Below, in pieces: positions 44,711-52,738 of a stretch of 64,000 nt of DNA. The notes under the pieces were generated by a model. It saw only the letters and a program-made list of their open reading frames with translations, searched no databases and was not told the origin of the DNA. Source of the stretch: Desulfolutivibrio sulfoxidireducens (GTDB taxonomy: Bacteria; Desulfobacterota; Desulfovibrionia; Desulfovibrionales; Desulfovibrionaceae); the NCBI RefSeq assembly GCF_013376475.1, contig NZ_CP045508.1, positions 2,640,001-2,704,000 of the forward strand. The letters are read 5' to 3'. Both the position numbers and the translations under genes were made by a program. Within the stretch, counting starts at the first letter, position 1. The number at the start of each line of letters is the position of its first letter.

Positions 44711-45688
44711 ATGTCCCATACGAACATTCTGCTTGAAGCCGGCACCAACGAACTGGAAATCGTCGAGTTCTTCATCGACGAGATCGTTGACTCCAAAGAC
44801 GGTGGTCCACCCAAGGTTTACAAAGGCTATTACGGGGTCAACGTGGCCAAGGTGCTGGAGATCATCCGGCTTCCCCGGGTCACGGAGATGCCCGAGGTCT
44901 CGCACCCCAGCGTGCTTGGCGCGTTCAACCTGCGCTCGCACATCATTCCCCTGGTGGATTTGAGCGTGTGGCTGGACAAACAGCGGGCCCCCACCGATTC
45001 CCCAAAGGTCATCGTCACGGAGTTCAACAACGTGACCACCTCGTTTCTGGTCACCGGGGTGACCCGCATCCACCGCATGAGCTGGGAGGCCGTGGAGCCG
45101 CCCAACCGGTACGTCTCATCCTTGAGCGGGGACTGCATCACCGGCGTGGTCAAGCTCGAGGACCGCATCGTGTTTCTTTTGGACCTGGAAAAGATCGTGG
45201 CCGATTTGAACCCCAATCTGGGACTCAAACTGGACATGAGCATCGAGTGGAACGCGTCGGCCAGATACCGGGCGCTTATCGCCGACGATTCCGTTCTTAT
45301 CCGGGAGATGCTCAAGGACCTTTTAAACAAGGCCAATTTCGACGTGGAGGCCGTGCAAAACGGACGCGAGGCCTGGGACCTGCTTGTGCGCCTCAAGAAC
45401 CGCGCCGAGGAAAGCAACAGGCCCCTGACGGACTATCTGCAGGTGGTGGTGGCGGACATCGAGATGCCGTCCATGGACGGCCACAACCTGACCAAGCGCA
45501 TCAAGGACGACCCGTATTTGCGGCAGCTCCCGGTCATCCTGTTCTCGTCGCTGATCACGGACAAGCTGCGCCACAAGGGCGAGGCCGTGGGCGCGGACGA
45601 TCAGATTTCCAAACCCGACGTGGCGCAACTGGCCATACGGGCCAAGAACCTCATCCAGGAAAAGCTGGCGACGGCCACGGCGGCCTAA
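44711..45688 (+). CDS. cheV: Chemotaxis protein CheV (CheW-receiver)
   Basis: 325 residues from the ATG at 44711 (MSHTNILLEAGTNELEI), which follows GGGAG. Residues about 10-175 are a CheW-like coupling domain (GVNVAKVLEIIRLPRVTEMP, NLRSHIIPLVDLSVW); residues about 195-325 are a receiver with YRALIADDSVLIREML and the phospho-Asp in VVVADIEMPSMDG. It couples chemoreceptors to CheA and adjusts sensitivity. It stands alone here, about 40 bp after ispH, without other che genes. Confidence 0.96.
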   Translation: MSHTNILLEAGTNELEIVEFFIDEIVDSKDGGPPKVYKGYYGVNVAKVLEIIRLPRVTEMPEVSHPSVLGAFNLRSHIIPLVDLSVWLDKQRAPTDSPKVIVTEFNNVTTSFLVTGVTRIHRMSWEAVEPPNRYVSSLSGDCITGVVKLEDRIVFLLDLEKIVADLNPNLGLKLDMSIEWNASARYRALIADDSVLIREMLKDLLNKANFDVEAVQNGREAWDLLVRLKNRAEESNRPLTDYLQVVVADIEMPSMDGHNLTKRIKDDPYLRQLPVILFSSLITDKLRHKGEAVGADDQISKPDVAQLAIRAKNLIQEKLATATAA

Positions 45689-45797
45689 AACGTCCGCTGC
45701 GAAACCGCCCGGTCGCGCGCGTCGCCGCCTGGTCCGATATCCCCCCGGGGCGTCCGGCGTGTTGCCGCATCGCCGACGCCATGGCCCCTTGCGACCG

Positions 45798-47600
45798 TCA
45801 TTCCGACCCCATCCATCCGCCTGGAGAAAATTCGTTCGGGGCGCGCTCTTCGTCCCGGCCATGCTTGATATAATGGAGGAAGGGATTCATCGAGGATGCC
45901 GCGACATCCGGATAGGCGCGTAAATAATACCCGGTATCGAAGAACGCGGAGGGATTGAGCTCCTTTTCGACCCCGAACTTAAGATAATGCTGTATCGGGT
46001 CCATCTTTGACGCGGTCGCTTCCGGATACTGATGCGTATACCATTGTTCATCAAACAGCCCGGATTGCCTTATGATCTCAGCCTGTCGCCGAATCCGGCG
46101 ACGGGCTTTCCACCGTTCCAGGGAAGAACTGAGCAATCCCCCGCCATGCCTATTGTCCCGGACGTCCGGTCCCGGGCGGCCCTCACTGTCCTCGGCGGGC
46201 CGGGCGGCCGGCAACGAGGCGTCGGACGCGGACACGCGCTTGCCGCCCTTTCCCGCGCCGCCTTCGCGCTGTTCTTGCATCTGGTGGAGTTGCCTGGCCA
46301 GCTCATCGTTCTCCCGGGTCATTTCGTCCTGTCGCCGCCGAAGATGCCCCAGGGCCGCCTCAAGCTCCTTCTCACGCTGCAGCACCCTGTCGAGCCGTTC
46401 CTGCCTTTTGCGCAATTGCAGGAGCAGGGATTCCTTCTCCTTGAGCAACTCCTTTTCCCTTGAGGGGGCAGCGGGCTTGGCGGAGGAAATCTTTTTCTGG
46501 AGATCCAAGGAGTTCGCGAGATATTCCCGTTGCTTTTGTTCCAGCTTCAGGATCAAGGATTTTTTATCTTTTTCAAATTCTTGTTCTCGATGTATGAATT
46601 GACGTATTTCTTCCTCATGCCTGCCCTGATCCTTCAACAAAACATCGATTTGCCCTTGCTGCTCTTTGAGTCGCGCCGTCAGGGACTTGTTCTCGATGAT
46701 CAGTCGCTCTTCACTCTTTTGTCCCTCGGCGATCGCCCTTTCAAGCTCGAGACCGCGTTCACGCAACTGGATGCCCGCATCGCGCTCCCGCGAGACGCTC
46801 TCGCGGGCAATCTGGAGCTTGGATTCAAGCTCATGCGCTCGTTCCGCGGATTGATACAGGTCGCGGTATTCGTGCAAAACCGTCAAAAAATCATCCTCGG
46901 TTGGCGCGGCCACTCCCGGCAGATCCGCCGCGCGCTGAAGCTCCTCATGAAATTCGCGGACATCCGGATGGGATGCCGCCGCGGCAAAAAGAAACGGCAG
47001 AAGCCTCCGGGACGTCATCTTGGCAGGCGCGCAGACGAGATTCCCGCCGCCGCCGACCCCAAAACGGCGGGCAACGACCTCCCTGAAGCGGATCGGATCG
47101 GACACAGCCGCCTGGGCATCGAGCAGGCAGCAACGGTCCTGAAACTGACGATAAAAATCCAAGAGTTGTGAATTTTTGTCCTTCCACCGGGTCAGGGCGA
47201 CGGCGACGGCGTCGGAATCCATATCCCGATGCCTGATCATTTCAAAGAGAACATGTTCCGGGGAACAATAGGCAAGGAGAAAATGCACGCTGGGATCGAT
47301 CCCGGCCAGAAAATGAAGAAGCCGGCTGGACCGGGCATCGGCCCAACCCCACGCTTCCTGGCTGATATTGTTGAGCAACAGATCTTCCGCAAAACGGCGC
47401 CACAGGGGGCCAAGCTGCATCTGTCCTGGATCGTCCGGAGACTGGATTCCGAGCGTGCGCCAAATGGTGTCGTGAAACAGGTCGGGATGTTCCGTATCCC
47501 TCTTGGCGGGAGCGGCTGGAGCGATCCCAAGATCAAGGCATATGGACCACACGGCGGCGAGGTCGACCTTCCCGTGGCCTGTCAGGACGAACACCTTCAT
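45798..47600 (-). CDS. Sulfotransferase-like / coiled-coil / YPDV-repeat protein
   Basis: A 600-residue protein. Residues 1-185 resemble a sulfotransferase fold (FVLTGHG at the start; EAWGWADARSSRLLHFL; DKNSQLLDFYRQFQDRCCL), but the PAPS-binding loop (normally RSGT) is replaced by KVDLAA, so catalysis is doubtful. Residues about 240-450 form a long charged coiled coil. The C-terminal 80 residues hold two copies of the FDxxWYxxxYPxV...DPxxHYLxxG motif, found in and beside glycosyltransferases. It is coupled to the preceding small gene by ATGA. It probably belongs to a surface-glycan pathway, as a scaffold or modifying protein; its function is unknown. Confidence 0.8.
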   Translation of the reverse strand: MKVFVLTGHGKVDLAAVWSICLDLGIAPAAPAKRDTEHPDLFHDTIWRTLGIQSPDDPGQMQLGPLWRRFAEDLLLNNISQEAWGWADARSSRLLHFLAGIDPSVHFLLAYCSPEHVLFEMIRHRDMDSDAVAVALTRWKDKNSQLLDFYRQFQDRCCLLDAQAAVSDPIRFREVVARRFGVGGGGNLVCAPAKMTSRRLLPFLFAAAASHPDVREFHEELQRAADLPGVAAPTEDDFLTVLHEYRDLYQSAERAHELESKLQIARESVSRERDAGIQLRERGLELERAIAEGQKSEERLIIENKSLTARLKEQQGQIDVLLKDQGRHEEEIRQFIHREQEFEKDKKSLILKLEQKQREYLANSLDLQKKISSAKPAAPSREKELLKEKESLLLQLRKRQERLDRVLQREKELEAALGHLRRRQDEMTRENDELARQLHQMQEQREGGAGKGGKRVSASDASLPAARPAEDSEGRPGPDVRDNRHGGGLLSSSLERWKARRRIRRQAEIIRQSGLFDEQWYTHQYPEATASKMDPIQHYLKFGVEKELNPSAFFDTGYYLRAYPDVAASSMNPFLHYIKHGRDEERAPNEFSPGGWMGSE

Positions 47601-47860
47601 TCTTGACCCCTCAACGCAATGGATGTCGTTGCATGTTTCGATTCCTGTCCCGCGCGAAACAACCGCCAGGCCTCTCCGATTATTTTCTCATTGCACTCCG
47701 CAAACCGCCGGAGCTTTTCATCCGCTGTTTTCATGCACGCTTCCCGGCGAGGGAAGGGATAGCGTAAGCGAATGGAACTGACAAGTTCAAGTTCGTGCTC
47801 CCGGGCGGCTGGAAATGACTCGCCACGGGCACGTCCACGGCGGCGGTCCCAGGCTTTCAT
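47597..47860 (-). CDS. Small conserved-context protein (87 aa)
   Basis: The ATG at 47860 (MKAWDRRRGRARGES) overlaps the glycosyltransferase stop (ATGA), and its own stop overlaps the next ATG in the same way (47600-47597). GGGGA precedes the start. This double coupling is the main support. The protein is basic at the N-terminus and helical after residue 43 (KTADEKLRRFAECNEK). No family was recognised. Confidence 0.65.
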   Translation of the reverse strand: MKAWDRRRGRARGESFPAAREHELELVSSIRLRYPFPRREACMKTADEKLRRFAECNEKIIGEAWRLFRAGQESKHATTSIALRGQE

Positions 47861-49527
47861 CGTTCCCCAAGCCATGCCCGTTTCGAGCACGCGTCGCGAA
47901 AGGCCGCGTCGAAAGCGGCCCGGGCCATTGTTTCAAACTCCTCACTGGAATGAAACTGGTGCAGTTTGAACTGGTTGGCGAATCCGGCCGCGTAGTGCCG
48001 TCCGCCGGGCCGTCCCTGGCTGCCGGTCTGTTTGCGGTGCGCCACGCGCAGATGTCCCTGATAGATGGGGACGCGATTTTTCAAAAGCCCGCGCAGATCG
48101 TGGTCCAGGTCATCGTATTGGGAGGGCGACAGACGGATGTCGAAGTCGCCGACCTCGCGAAGGGTCGTGGCGGCGAAGAGGTGGCAGCAGCCGGTGACCG
48201 AGGCGCAGGGCCGCAGGTAGTCGAAACGTCCCATATCCAGGGCGTGCAGGTGGGCGCGGGAGATCTCGAAGCCCCGGGAAAAGGGGGGCGCGCCAGGGAC
48301 CTGGGGAAGGGGTTCGAGGAAGAGGTCGGCGCTTTGGATATGGGAGGGGTTGCCCGCGTCCACGACGCGGCAGCCGTAGACCCCGGCCCCGGGGTAGGCC
48401 GTCGCGGCCGCGGCGAGTCGGCCGATAAACTCCGGAGGCGGATCGGCGTCGTCGTCGAGGAAGGCGAGCCAGGCGGCCTCCCGTGCGGCCCGGTGGCGCA
48501 TGAGCCAGTTTCTGGCCGCCGGGGCCCCGATGTTGACCGGCAGATCGACGCGTTCGAAAAGCCCCGGTCCCAGGCGGTCCGCCCAGGCGGCAAGGACGTC
48601 CGGGGTGGCGTCGGTGGACCCGTTGTCCAAAACCACGATCCGCGCTCCCGGAGCGAAGGACAGGTCGGCGCGGTACAGGCCGGCCAGGGTATGGTCAAGA
48701 TCGGCGGCCTTGTTGAAGGTGTAAAGCAAAAGGGCCAGGCCGCACTGAAGGGTGGCCGTGGCCCGGTCGATGCCACGGGCCACATCATGCAGGCGAAGCA
48801 GCGTCGCGATGTTCCAGGGGCGTTCGGCGAGGTCATGGCGCATGAGGGAGATGGCCTCGTCTCGGCGGTCGAGTCGGACCAGGGCCTCGGCCCGTCTGGC
48901 CCGGGCCACGGCCAGGGGGCAGCCGGCCCAGAGGCGCTCGGCCGCCTCGTCGTCTTGGCGCAGGAAGGCCGCGTCGCCCTCGATCAGGTCCGCCAGGGAG
49001 GCCAGCATGCCGAAGGGCGGCCGCCGCAGGCGGGACGCGGCCCGGACAGCGGCCTGTGAATCCCCCGCGGCCAGGGCCAGTCCGGCGAGTTGCCGCGTCC
49101 AGAACAGGTTACGCGGCTCTTCCGCACGGCGTGATTCGAGATAGGCCAGGGTCTTGTCGTGCTCGCGGCGTTCCAGGAGCCTGACGAGATAACGGGTGTC
49201 GGCCGGGGGCGCGTCCAGGGCCGACACGGCCCGGGCCAGCTCACGACGCGGCCGGTCCAGAAAGGGGGTAACCGCGTCCAGGGCCAACACGGCCCCGGCC
49301 CCGCGACCGTCCAGGGGATCGGCCTCGAAGACGGCCAGCCGCAGGTCGCGGGCCAGCCGGGCGAGGTCATCCCCGGCCGGGGCCCGCTCCCCTGGGCTGG
49401 CGGATTCGCGGGCCAGGGACTCGGCCAGGGTGGCGGCCCGTTCGAGTTCCGGCCGGCCGTCGCCGCCAGCGATCAGAACGCGTCGCAGGGTTTCGGGAAC
49501 GGTTGAGGCGGTGGAAAAGACGTCCAT
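47857..49527 (-). CDS. Family 2 glycosyltransferase with helical N-terminal region
   Basis: 556 residues from the ATG at 49527 (MDVFSTASTV); an in-frame TTG at 49542 is less likely. Residues about 1-270 are helical and Ala/Leu/Arg-rich, like degenerate TPR repeats (RRAEALVRLDRRDEAISL). Residues about 290-520 are a GT-A fold: ARIVVLDNGSTDATPDVLAA, ARNWLMRHRA and the acidic DxD-type site AFLDDDADPP. It should transfer a sugar from a nucleotide donor in the cytoplasm. It starts 4 bp after the CgeB-like gene. Confidence 0.88.
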   Translation of the reverse strand: MDVFSTASTVPETLRRVLIAGGDGRPELERAATLAESLARESASPGERAPAGDDLARLARDLRLAVFEADPLDGRGAGAVLALDAVTPFLDRPRRELARAVSALDAPPADTRYLVRLLERREHDKTLAYLESRRAEEPRNLFWTRQLAGLALAAGDSQAAVRAASRLRRPPFGMLASLADLIEGDAAFLRQDDEAAERLWAGCPLAVARARRAEALVRLDRRDEAISLMRHDLAERPWNIATLLRLHDVARGIDRATATLQCGLALLLYTFNKAADLDHTLAGLYRADLSFAPGARIVVLDNGSTDATPDVLAAWADRLGPGLFERVDLPVNIGAPAARNWLMRHRAAREAAWLAFLDDDADPPPEFIGRLAAAATAYPGAGVYGCRVVDAGNPSHIQSADLFLEPLPQVPGAPPFSRGFEISRAHLHALDMGRFDYLRPCASVTGCCHLFAATTLREVGDFDIRLSPSQYDDLDHDLRGLLKNRVPIYQGHLRVAHRKQTGSQGRPGGRHYAAGFANQFKLHQFHSSEEFETMARAAFDAAFRDACSKRAWLGER

Positions 49528-49531
49528 GGGG

Positions 49532-51310
49532 TCATCCCGCAAACAGGCGGCGCATGGTGGAAAAAAGCGTTTCCATGCGTCGGTCGTAGCTGTGTTCGGC
49601 CAGGATGCGGCGTCTGGCGGCCAGGGCGATGCGGCGACGCTCCCCGGGATGGCCCAGGTAGTGCCGAACCAGATCCGGCAGCTCGTCCGGATGGGCGTAG
49701 GAGACAGTCTCCCGGCCCGGGGTGAACAGGGCGTCCATCTGTTCCTGGCGGTCGGTCAAAAGAAACGCCCCGCAGGCCGGGACGTCGAAGACCCGCTGGT
49801 TCACCGCGCCCTTCATCTGGCGGCTGGTGATATTCAGGTTGACCGCGCACTGGGGATAGAATTCCGGCAGTTGGTTGTAGTAGGCCATCTCCGGCAGCCG
49901 CCGCCAGGACCGGCCCTCGTCCGGGAAGGTCTCGAGCCAGCCCGCATCACCCACGATGGTGGGGAAAAAGGGCATGGCCCGGGCCAGGCAGTCCCGACGA
50001 TACTGGCGGGTGGCCTCCCAGACCACGGCGGTGTCGAAGGCCAGGGTGCGTTCGATGGTGCCCAGGTCCCGGTAATGGCCACAGAGTTCGGGATGGCGGG
50101 CGGCCAGGAAGTCGGGCACAAAGCGATCCGGGCTTTGCCCGAACTCGCGGCCAAGGGCTTCCAGGCGGCCGGCCAGCTCCGGGTGGGGCGCGGCGCATTC
50201 CATGCGTTTTCTGGTTTTTATGAGCATGGAGTTGCCCACGAAAGACACGCTTAAGCCTTGGGGATGATCCGTATCCACGCGGCGCGGCGGCCGGAACCGG
50301 GCCACGTCGGCGGCCAGGGGCAGGTAAAAGGCGTTTTCGCATCCGCCTCGGGCCAGGCCGGCCACGGTGTCCGCGTCCCAGGTGAAGGCCGCGGCATGGG
50401 AGGGAAAGGGCCGGACGAAACGTCCGAGCATGAGGTCTGGGTTGTCGGCGAACCAGGAGGCCAGGGGAAGTTCCAGGCGGGTGAGCAGATCGGACAGCAC
50501 CCCCTCCCGGTCCATGCACAGGTGGTTGAAGGTCATGACGAAATCCGGCCGGAAGGCGGCCACGGCCGCGAGCGCCCGGGCCAGGAAGTCCTCGGCGTCC
50601 TGTTCGTCCGCGCCGATCTCCACGTACCGGCACGGCGCGCCCAGGCGGGCGCAGGCGGCGGTCACCTCGCCGGAGAGGAAAAGCCGGGAGGTGAGGAGCA
50701 AGACCCGGGGGAGGTCCTGCCGGAACCTGGGATAGCGGCAGGCGGCCAGGGGATCGCGGACCGGGGATTGCGCCGGACGGTCCGGTCCGGTCAGGTCGTG
50801 CGCCCGGGTCGCCAGGCCCTGCCGGATCAGGCCGTAGTATCCGGGGTGAAGACGCGGGTAGGCGGGCTGGGCCAGGGCCGCAAGCCGCCGTCCGGTCGCG
50901 GCCGCAAGCGCGTCGAGTCCGGCCAGGACCTCGACGGGATCGGGGTGGTCCAGCCAGGCCACCCGGGGATCGCCCGCCACGGCCTGGCGCAGGCCGGTGA
51001 TGTCCAGGATGGGCGCCTCTTTGTCCACCACGGCCACCCAGGGACAAGGCGTCTGGGCGTTCCCGGATCCTATGGCCGCCAGCAGATCGGCCAGGGCCAC
51101 ACCCAGGCCCGAGCCGACAAGGACCGGCAGCACGCCGGGCGGCGGGCGTGACGGTCCGCCGGGGGCCAGGGTTTGGATCAGGCGTTGTTCGTCCCGCCGG
51201 GCGGCGCGGCCGAAAAGATGGCGGGATTTTCCGTCCAGGGTCAGCCGGACGTCGGCAAGCGCGCCGTCACGGGTGACGGCCTCGGCCTGGTAGGGGAAGG
51301 AATCGGTCAT
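49532..51310 (-). CDS. CgeB-like glycosyltransferase
   Basis: A 592-residue protein. The C-terminal half has the features of the CgeB/Glyco_trans_1_2 group (FVGNSMLIKTR, NLNITSRQMKGAVNQRVFDVPACGAFLLTDR, EHSYDRRMETL). The middle has a Rossmann-like part (FRPDFVMTFNHLCMDREGVL, LASWFADNPDLM). The substrate is unknown. It lies between the STAS gene and a second glycosyltransferase, so the set may build a flagellar, pilus or envelope glycan. The ribosome site before 51310 is weak. Confidence 0.85.
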   Translation of the reverse strand: MTDSFPYQAEAVTRDGALADVRLTLDGKSRHLFGRAARRDEQRLIQTLAPGGPSRPPPGVLPVLVGSGLGVALADLLAAIGSGNAQTPCPWVAVVDKEAPILDITGLRQAVAGDPRVAWLDHPDPVEVLAGLDALAAATGRRLAALAQPAYPRLHPGYYGLIRQGLATRAHDLTGPDRPAQSPVRDPLAACRYPRFRQDLPRVLLLTSRLFLSGEVTAACARLGAPCRYVEIGADEQDAEDFLARALAAVAAFRPDFVMTFNHLCMDREGVLSDLLTRLELPLASWFADNPDLMLGRFVRPFPSHAAAFTWDADTVAGLARGGCENAFYLPLAADVARFRPPRRVDTDHPQGLSVSFVGNSMLIKTRKRMECAAPHPELAGRLEALGREFGQSPDRFVPDFLAARHPELCGHYRDLGTIERTLAFDTAVVWEATRQYRRDCLARAMPFFPTIVGDAGWLETFPDEGRSWRRLPEMAYYNQLPEFYPQCAVNLNITSRQMKGAVNQRVFDVPACGAFLLTDRQEQMDALFTPGRETVSYAHPDELPDLVRHYLGHPGERRRIALAARRRILAEHSYDRRMETLFSTMRRLFAG

Positions 51311-51350
51311 GCGCGACGCGGGCCATGTCCCGGGATGTGGGCGGGCTTTG

Positions 51351-51692
51351 TCAGGGCAAAAGCGCCGCCAGGTCTTGGTCTGTTTCGATCACCTTGAAAT
51401 AGGTCAAAAGCTGCACCAGGTTAAGGGTCTTGCGGGCATTGGAGCTGAGCCGGCTGAGGTAGAGATCCTTGCCGATGCTGCGCATGCGGGTGTTGACGGA
51501 CACCAGAAACCCGATGCCCGAACTGTCCATGAAGTCCACGCACGACAGGTCCAGGATCACGGCGGCCACCTTGTCCACGGCCAATTCCGCGTCCAGATTC
51601 CGCTTGAGCTCCGGAATGACCTCCAGGGTCATCTCGCCGTCGTATTTCAGCAGCACTGCGGTTTTCCCGCGCTGCACAGTCAGCTTTTCCAC
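51351..51692 (-). CDS. STAS-domain anti-sigma factor antagonist
   Basis: 113 residues, a single SpoIIAA/RsbV-type STAS domain. The phosphorylation site motif VDFMDSSGIGFLVS holds S57/S58. The GTG start at 51692 lies inside the end of the anti-sigma kinase gene (13-bp overlap), so the two are co-translated. Unphosphorylated it would bind the kinase in a partner switch. No sigma factor gene or PP2C phosphatase is nearby. Confidence 0.93.
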   Translation of the reverse strand: MEKLTVQRGKTAVLLKYDGEMTLEVIPELKRNLDAELAVDKVAAVILDLSCVDFMDSSGIGFLVSVNTRMRSIGKDLYLSRLSSNARKTLNLVQLLTYFKVIETDQDLAALLP

Positions 51693-52096
51693 GCGTTTTT
51701 TCCTATCTGTTTTCGGATGGCCACGATGTTTTCCAGGCCATCGGTCCTGACCTCCACGACGTCGGAAAGCATGGAGATGATAAAAAGCCCCCGACCGCCC
51801 TCGGACTCGGGACCGGGATTCTCAAAACGCGCGCCATCGCCGAAGCCGCGCCCCCAATCCACGATCTCCAGGTCCACGAAAACCCCGGGCTCGACGCGAA
51901 GCCGCACCTCCAGGACGCCCTCGACGCCGCCGTAGGCGTGCCGCACCACATTGGCGCAGGCCTCGGTGAGCATGATGTCCAGATCATGCAGGATGTTCGA
52001 ATCCGAGATGTATTCGTTCAGGAAGCCGACAACTTCCTTGGCCAATCCCCGACTTTGTTCCGGGAGGGAGGTGGCGCGAAACGTGCGGCTTATCAT
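51680..52096 (-). CDS. RsbW/SpoIIAB-like anti-sigma serine kinase
   Basis: 138 residues from the ATG at 52096 (MISRTFRATS) with GGGAG 6 nt upstream. GHKL ATPase fold: the N box DIMLTEACANVVRHAYGG, the G1 box EIVDWGRGFG and the G2 region EGGRGLFIISMLSD. Proteins of this type bind a target (often a sigma factor) and phosphorylate the STAS partner encoded next. The target is unknown and may lie in the downstream glycan genes or elsewhere. Confidence 0.93.
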   Translation of the reverse strand: MISRTFRATSLPEQSRGLAKEVVGFLNEYISDSNILHDLDIMLTEACANVVRHAYGGVEGVLEVRLRVEPGVFVDLEIVDWGRGFGDGARFENPGPESEGGRGLFIISMLSDVVEVRTDGLENIVAIRKQIGKNAWKS

Positions 52097-52193
52097 GTCC
52101 GTCTCCCGGGAACCCGGCGGAACCGCCAATCCCGTGGGATCGTATCACCCGTGGTTTGCATGAATCGGATCATCCCGACAAAACGCCCTTGCG

Positions 52194-52319
52194 TCAACAG
52201 GGAGATCCCTCTCCCAGACACGAAAATTCCCTGGAGTCGAGGACCACGGTCACCGGCCCCCGGTTGACGAGCCCCTCGTCCACGAAGGCGTTTTTCACCC
52301 GTTGCGGCACGAGCCACAT
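52194..52319 (-). CDS. Candidate 41-aa protein coupled to queD
   Basis: The ATG at 52319 overlaps the queD stop (TGATG). The frame encodes MWLVPQRVKNAF, then a hydrophobic stretch PVTVVLD, and ends in TGA at 52194. No family was recognised. Support comes only from the overlap and plausible composition. It might also be the N-terminus of a lost longer gene. Confidence 0.4.
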   Translation of the reverse strand: MWLVPQRVKNAFVDEGLVNRGPVTVVLDSREFSCLGEGSPC

Positions 52320-52738
52320 CAGATCTCCATGTAGGTGGCCTTGCTCGAGGCCTTCTCGGACACGGAGACGCTGACCAGGGTCACCCGGGGAACGTCGGCC
52401 AATCGGGTTTTCAGGCCCTCGAAGATGTACCGGGCCAGCATCTCCGAGGACGGATTGCGTTTATCAAACGCGGGCAGTTCGTTTAAGTGGCAATGATCCA
52501 ACTCGGCCGTAACGGCCCCCAGGCGGGACTTCAATTCCTTGAAATCCATGAGGATGTCCACTTTGGGCTCGAGTTTTTCGCCCCGCACCACGGCCTCCAC
52601 GGCGAAGTTGTGGCCGTGCAGGTTCTCGCACGGCCCGCCGTAGTGGCGCAGACAGTGGGCCGCCGCGAACTCTCCGGTCACCGTGAGCAGGTACGCGCCC
52701 TGGCCGCCTTTCTCCCGACCCTTCGCATCCACGATCAC
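52319..52738 (-). CDS. queD: 6-carboxytetrahydropterin synthase QueD
   Basis: 139 residues. Zinc ligands H28, H41 and H43 and the catalytic C37 lie in AAAHCLR and CENLHGHNF; the conserved DHCHLNEL and SVSEKASS follow. It converts 7,8-dihydroneopterin triphosphate to carboxytetrahydropterin in queuosine synthesis. The GTG start at 52738 overlaps the dnaE stop (GTGA). Other que genes are not nearby. Confidence 0.95.
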   Translation of the reverse strand: MIVDAKGREKGGQGAYLLTVTGEFAAAHCLRHYGGPCENLHGHNFAVEAVVRGEKLEPKVDILMDFKELKSRLGAVTAELDHCHLNELPAFDKRNPSSEMLARYIFEGLKTRLADVPRVTLVSVSVSEKASSKATYMEI

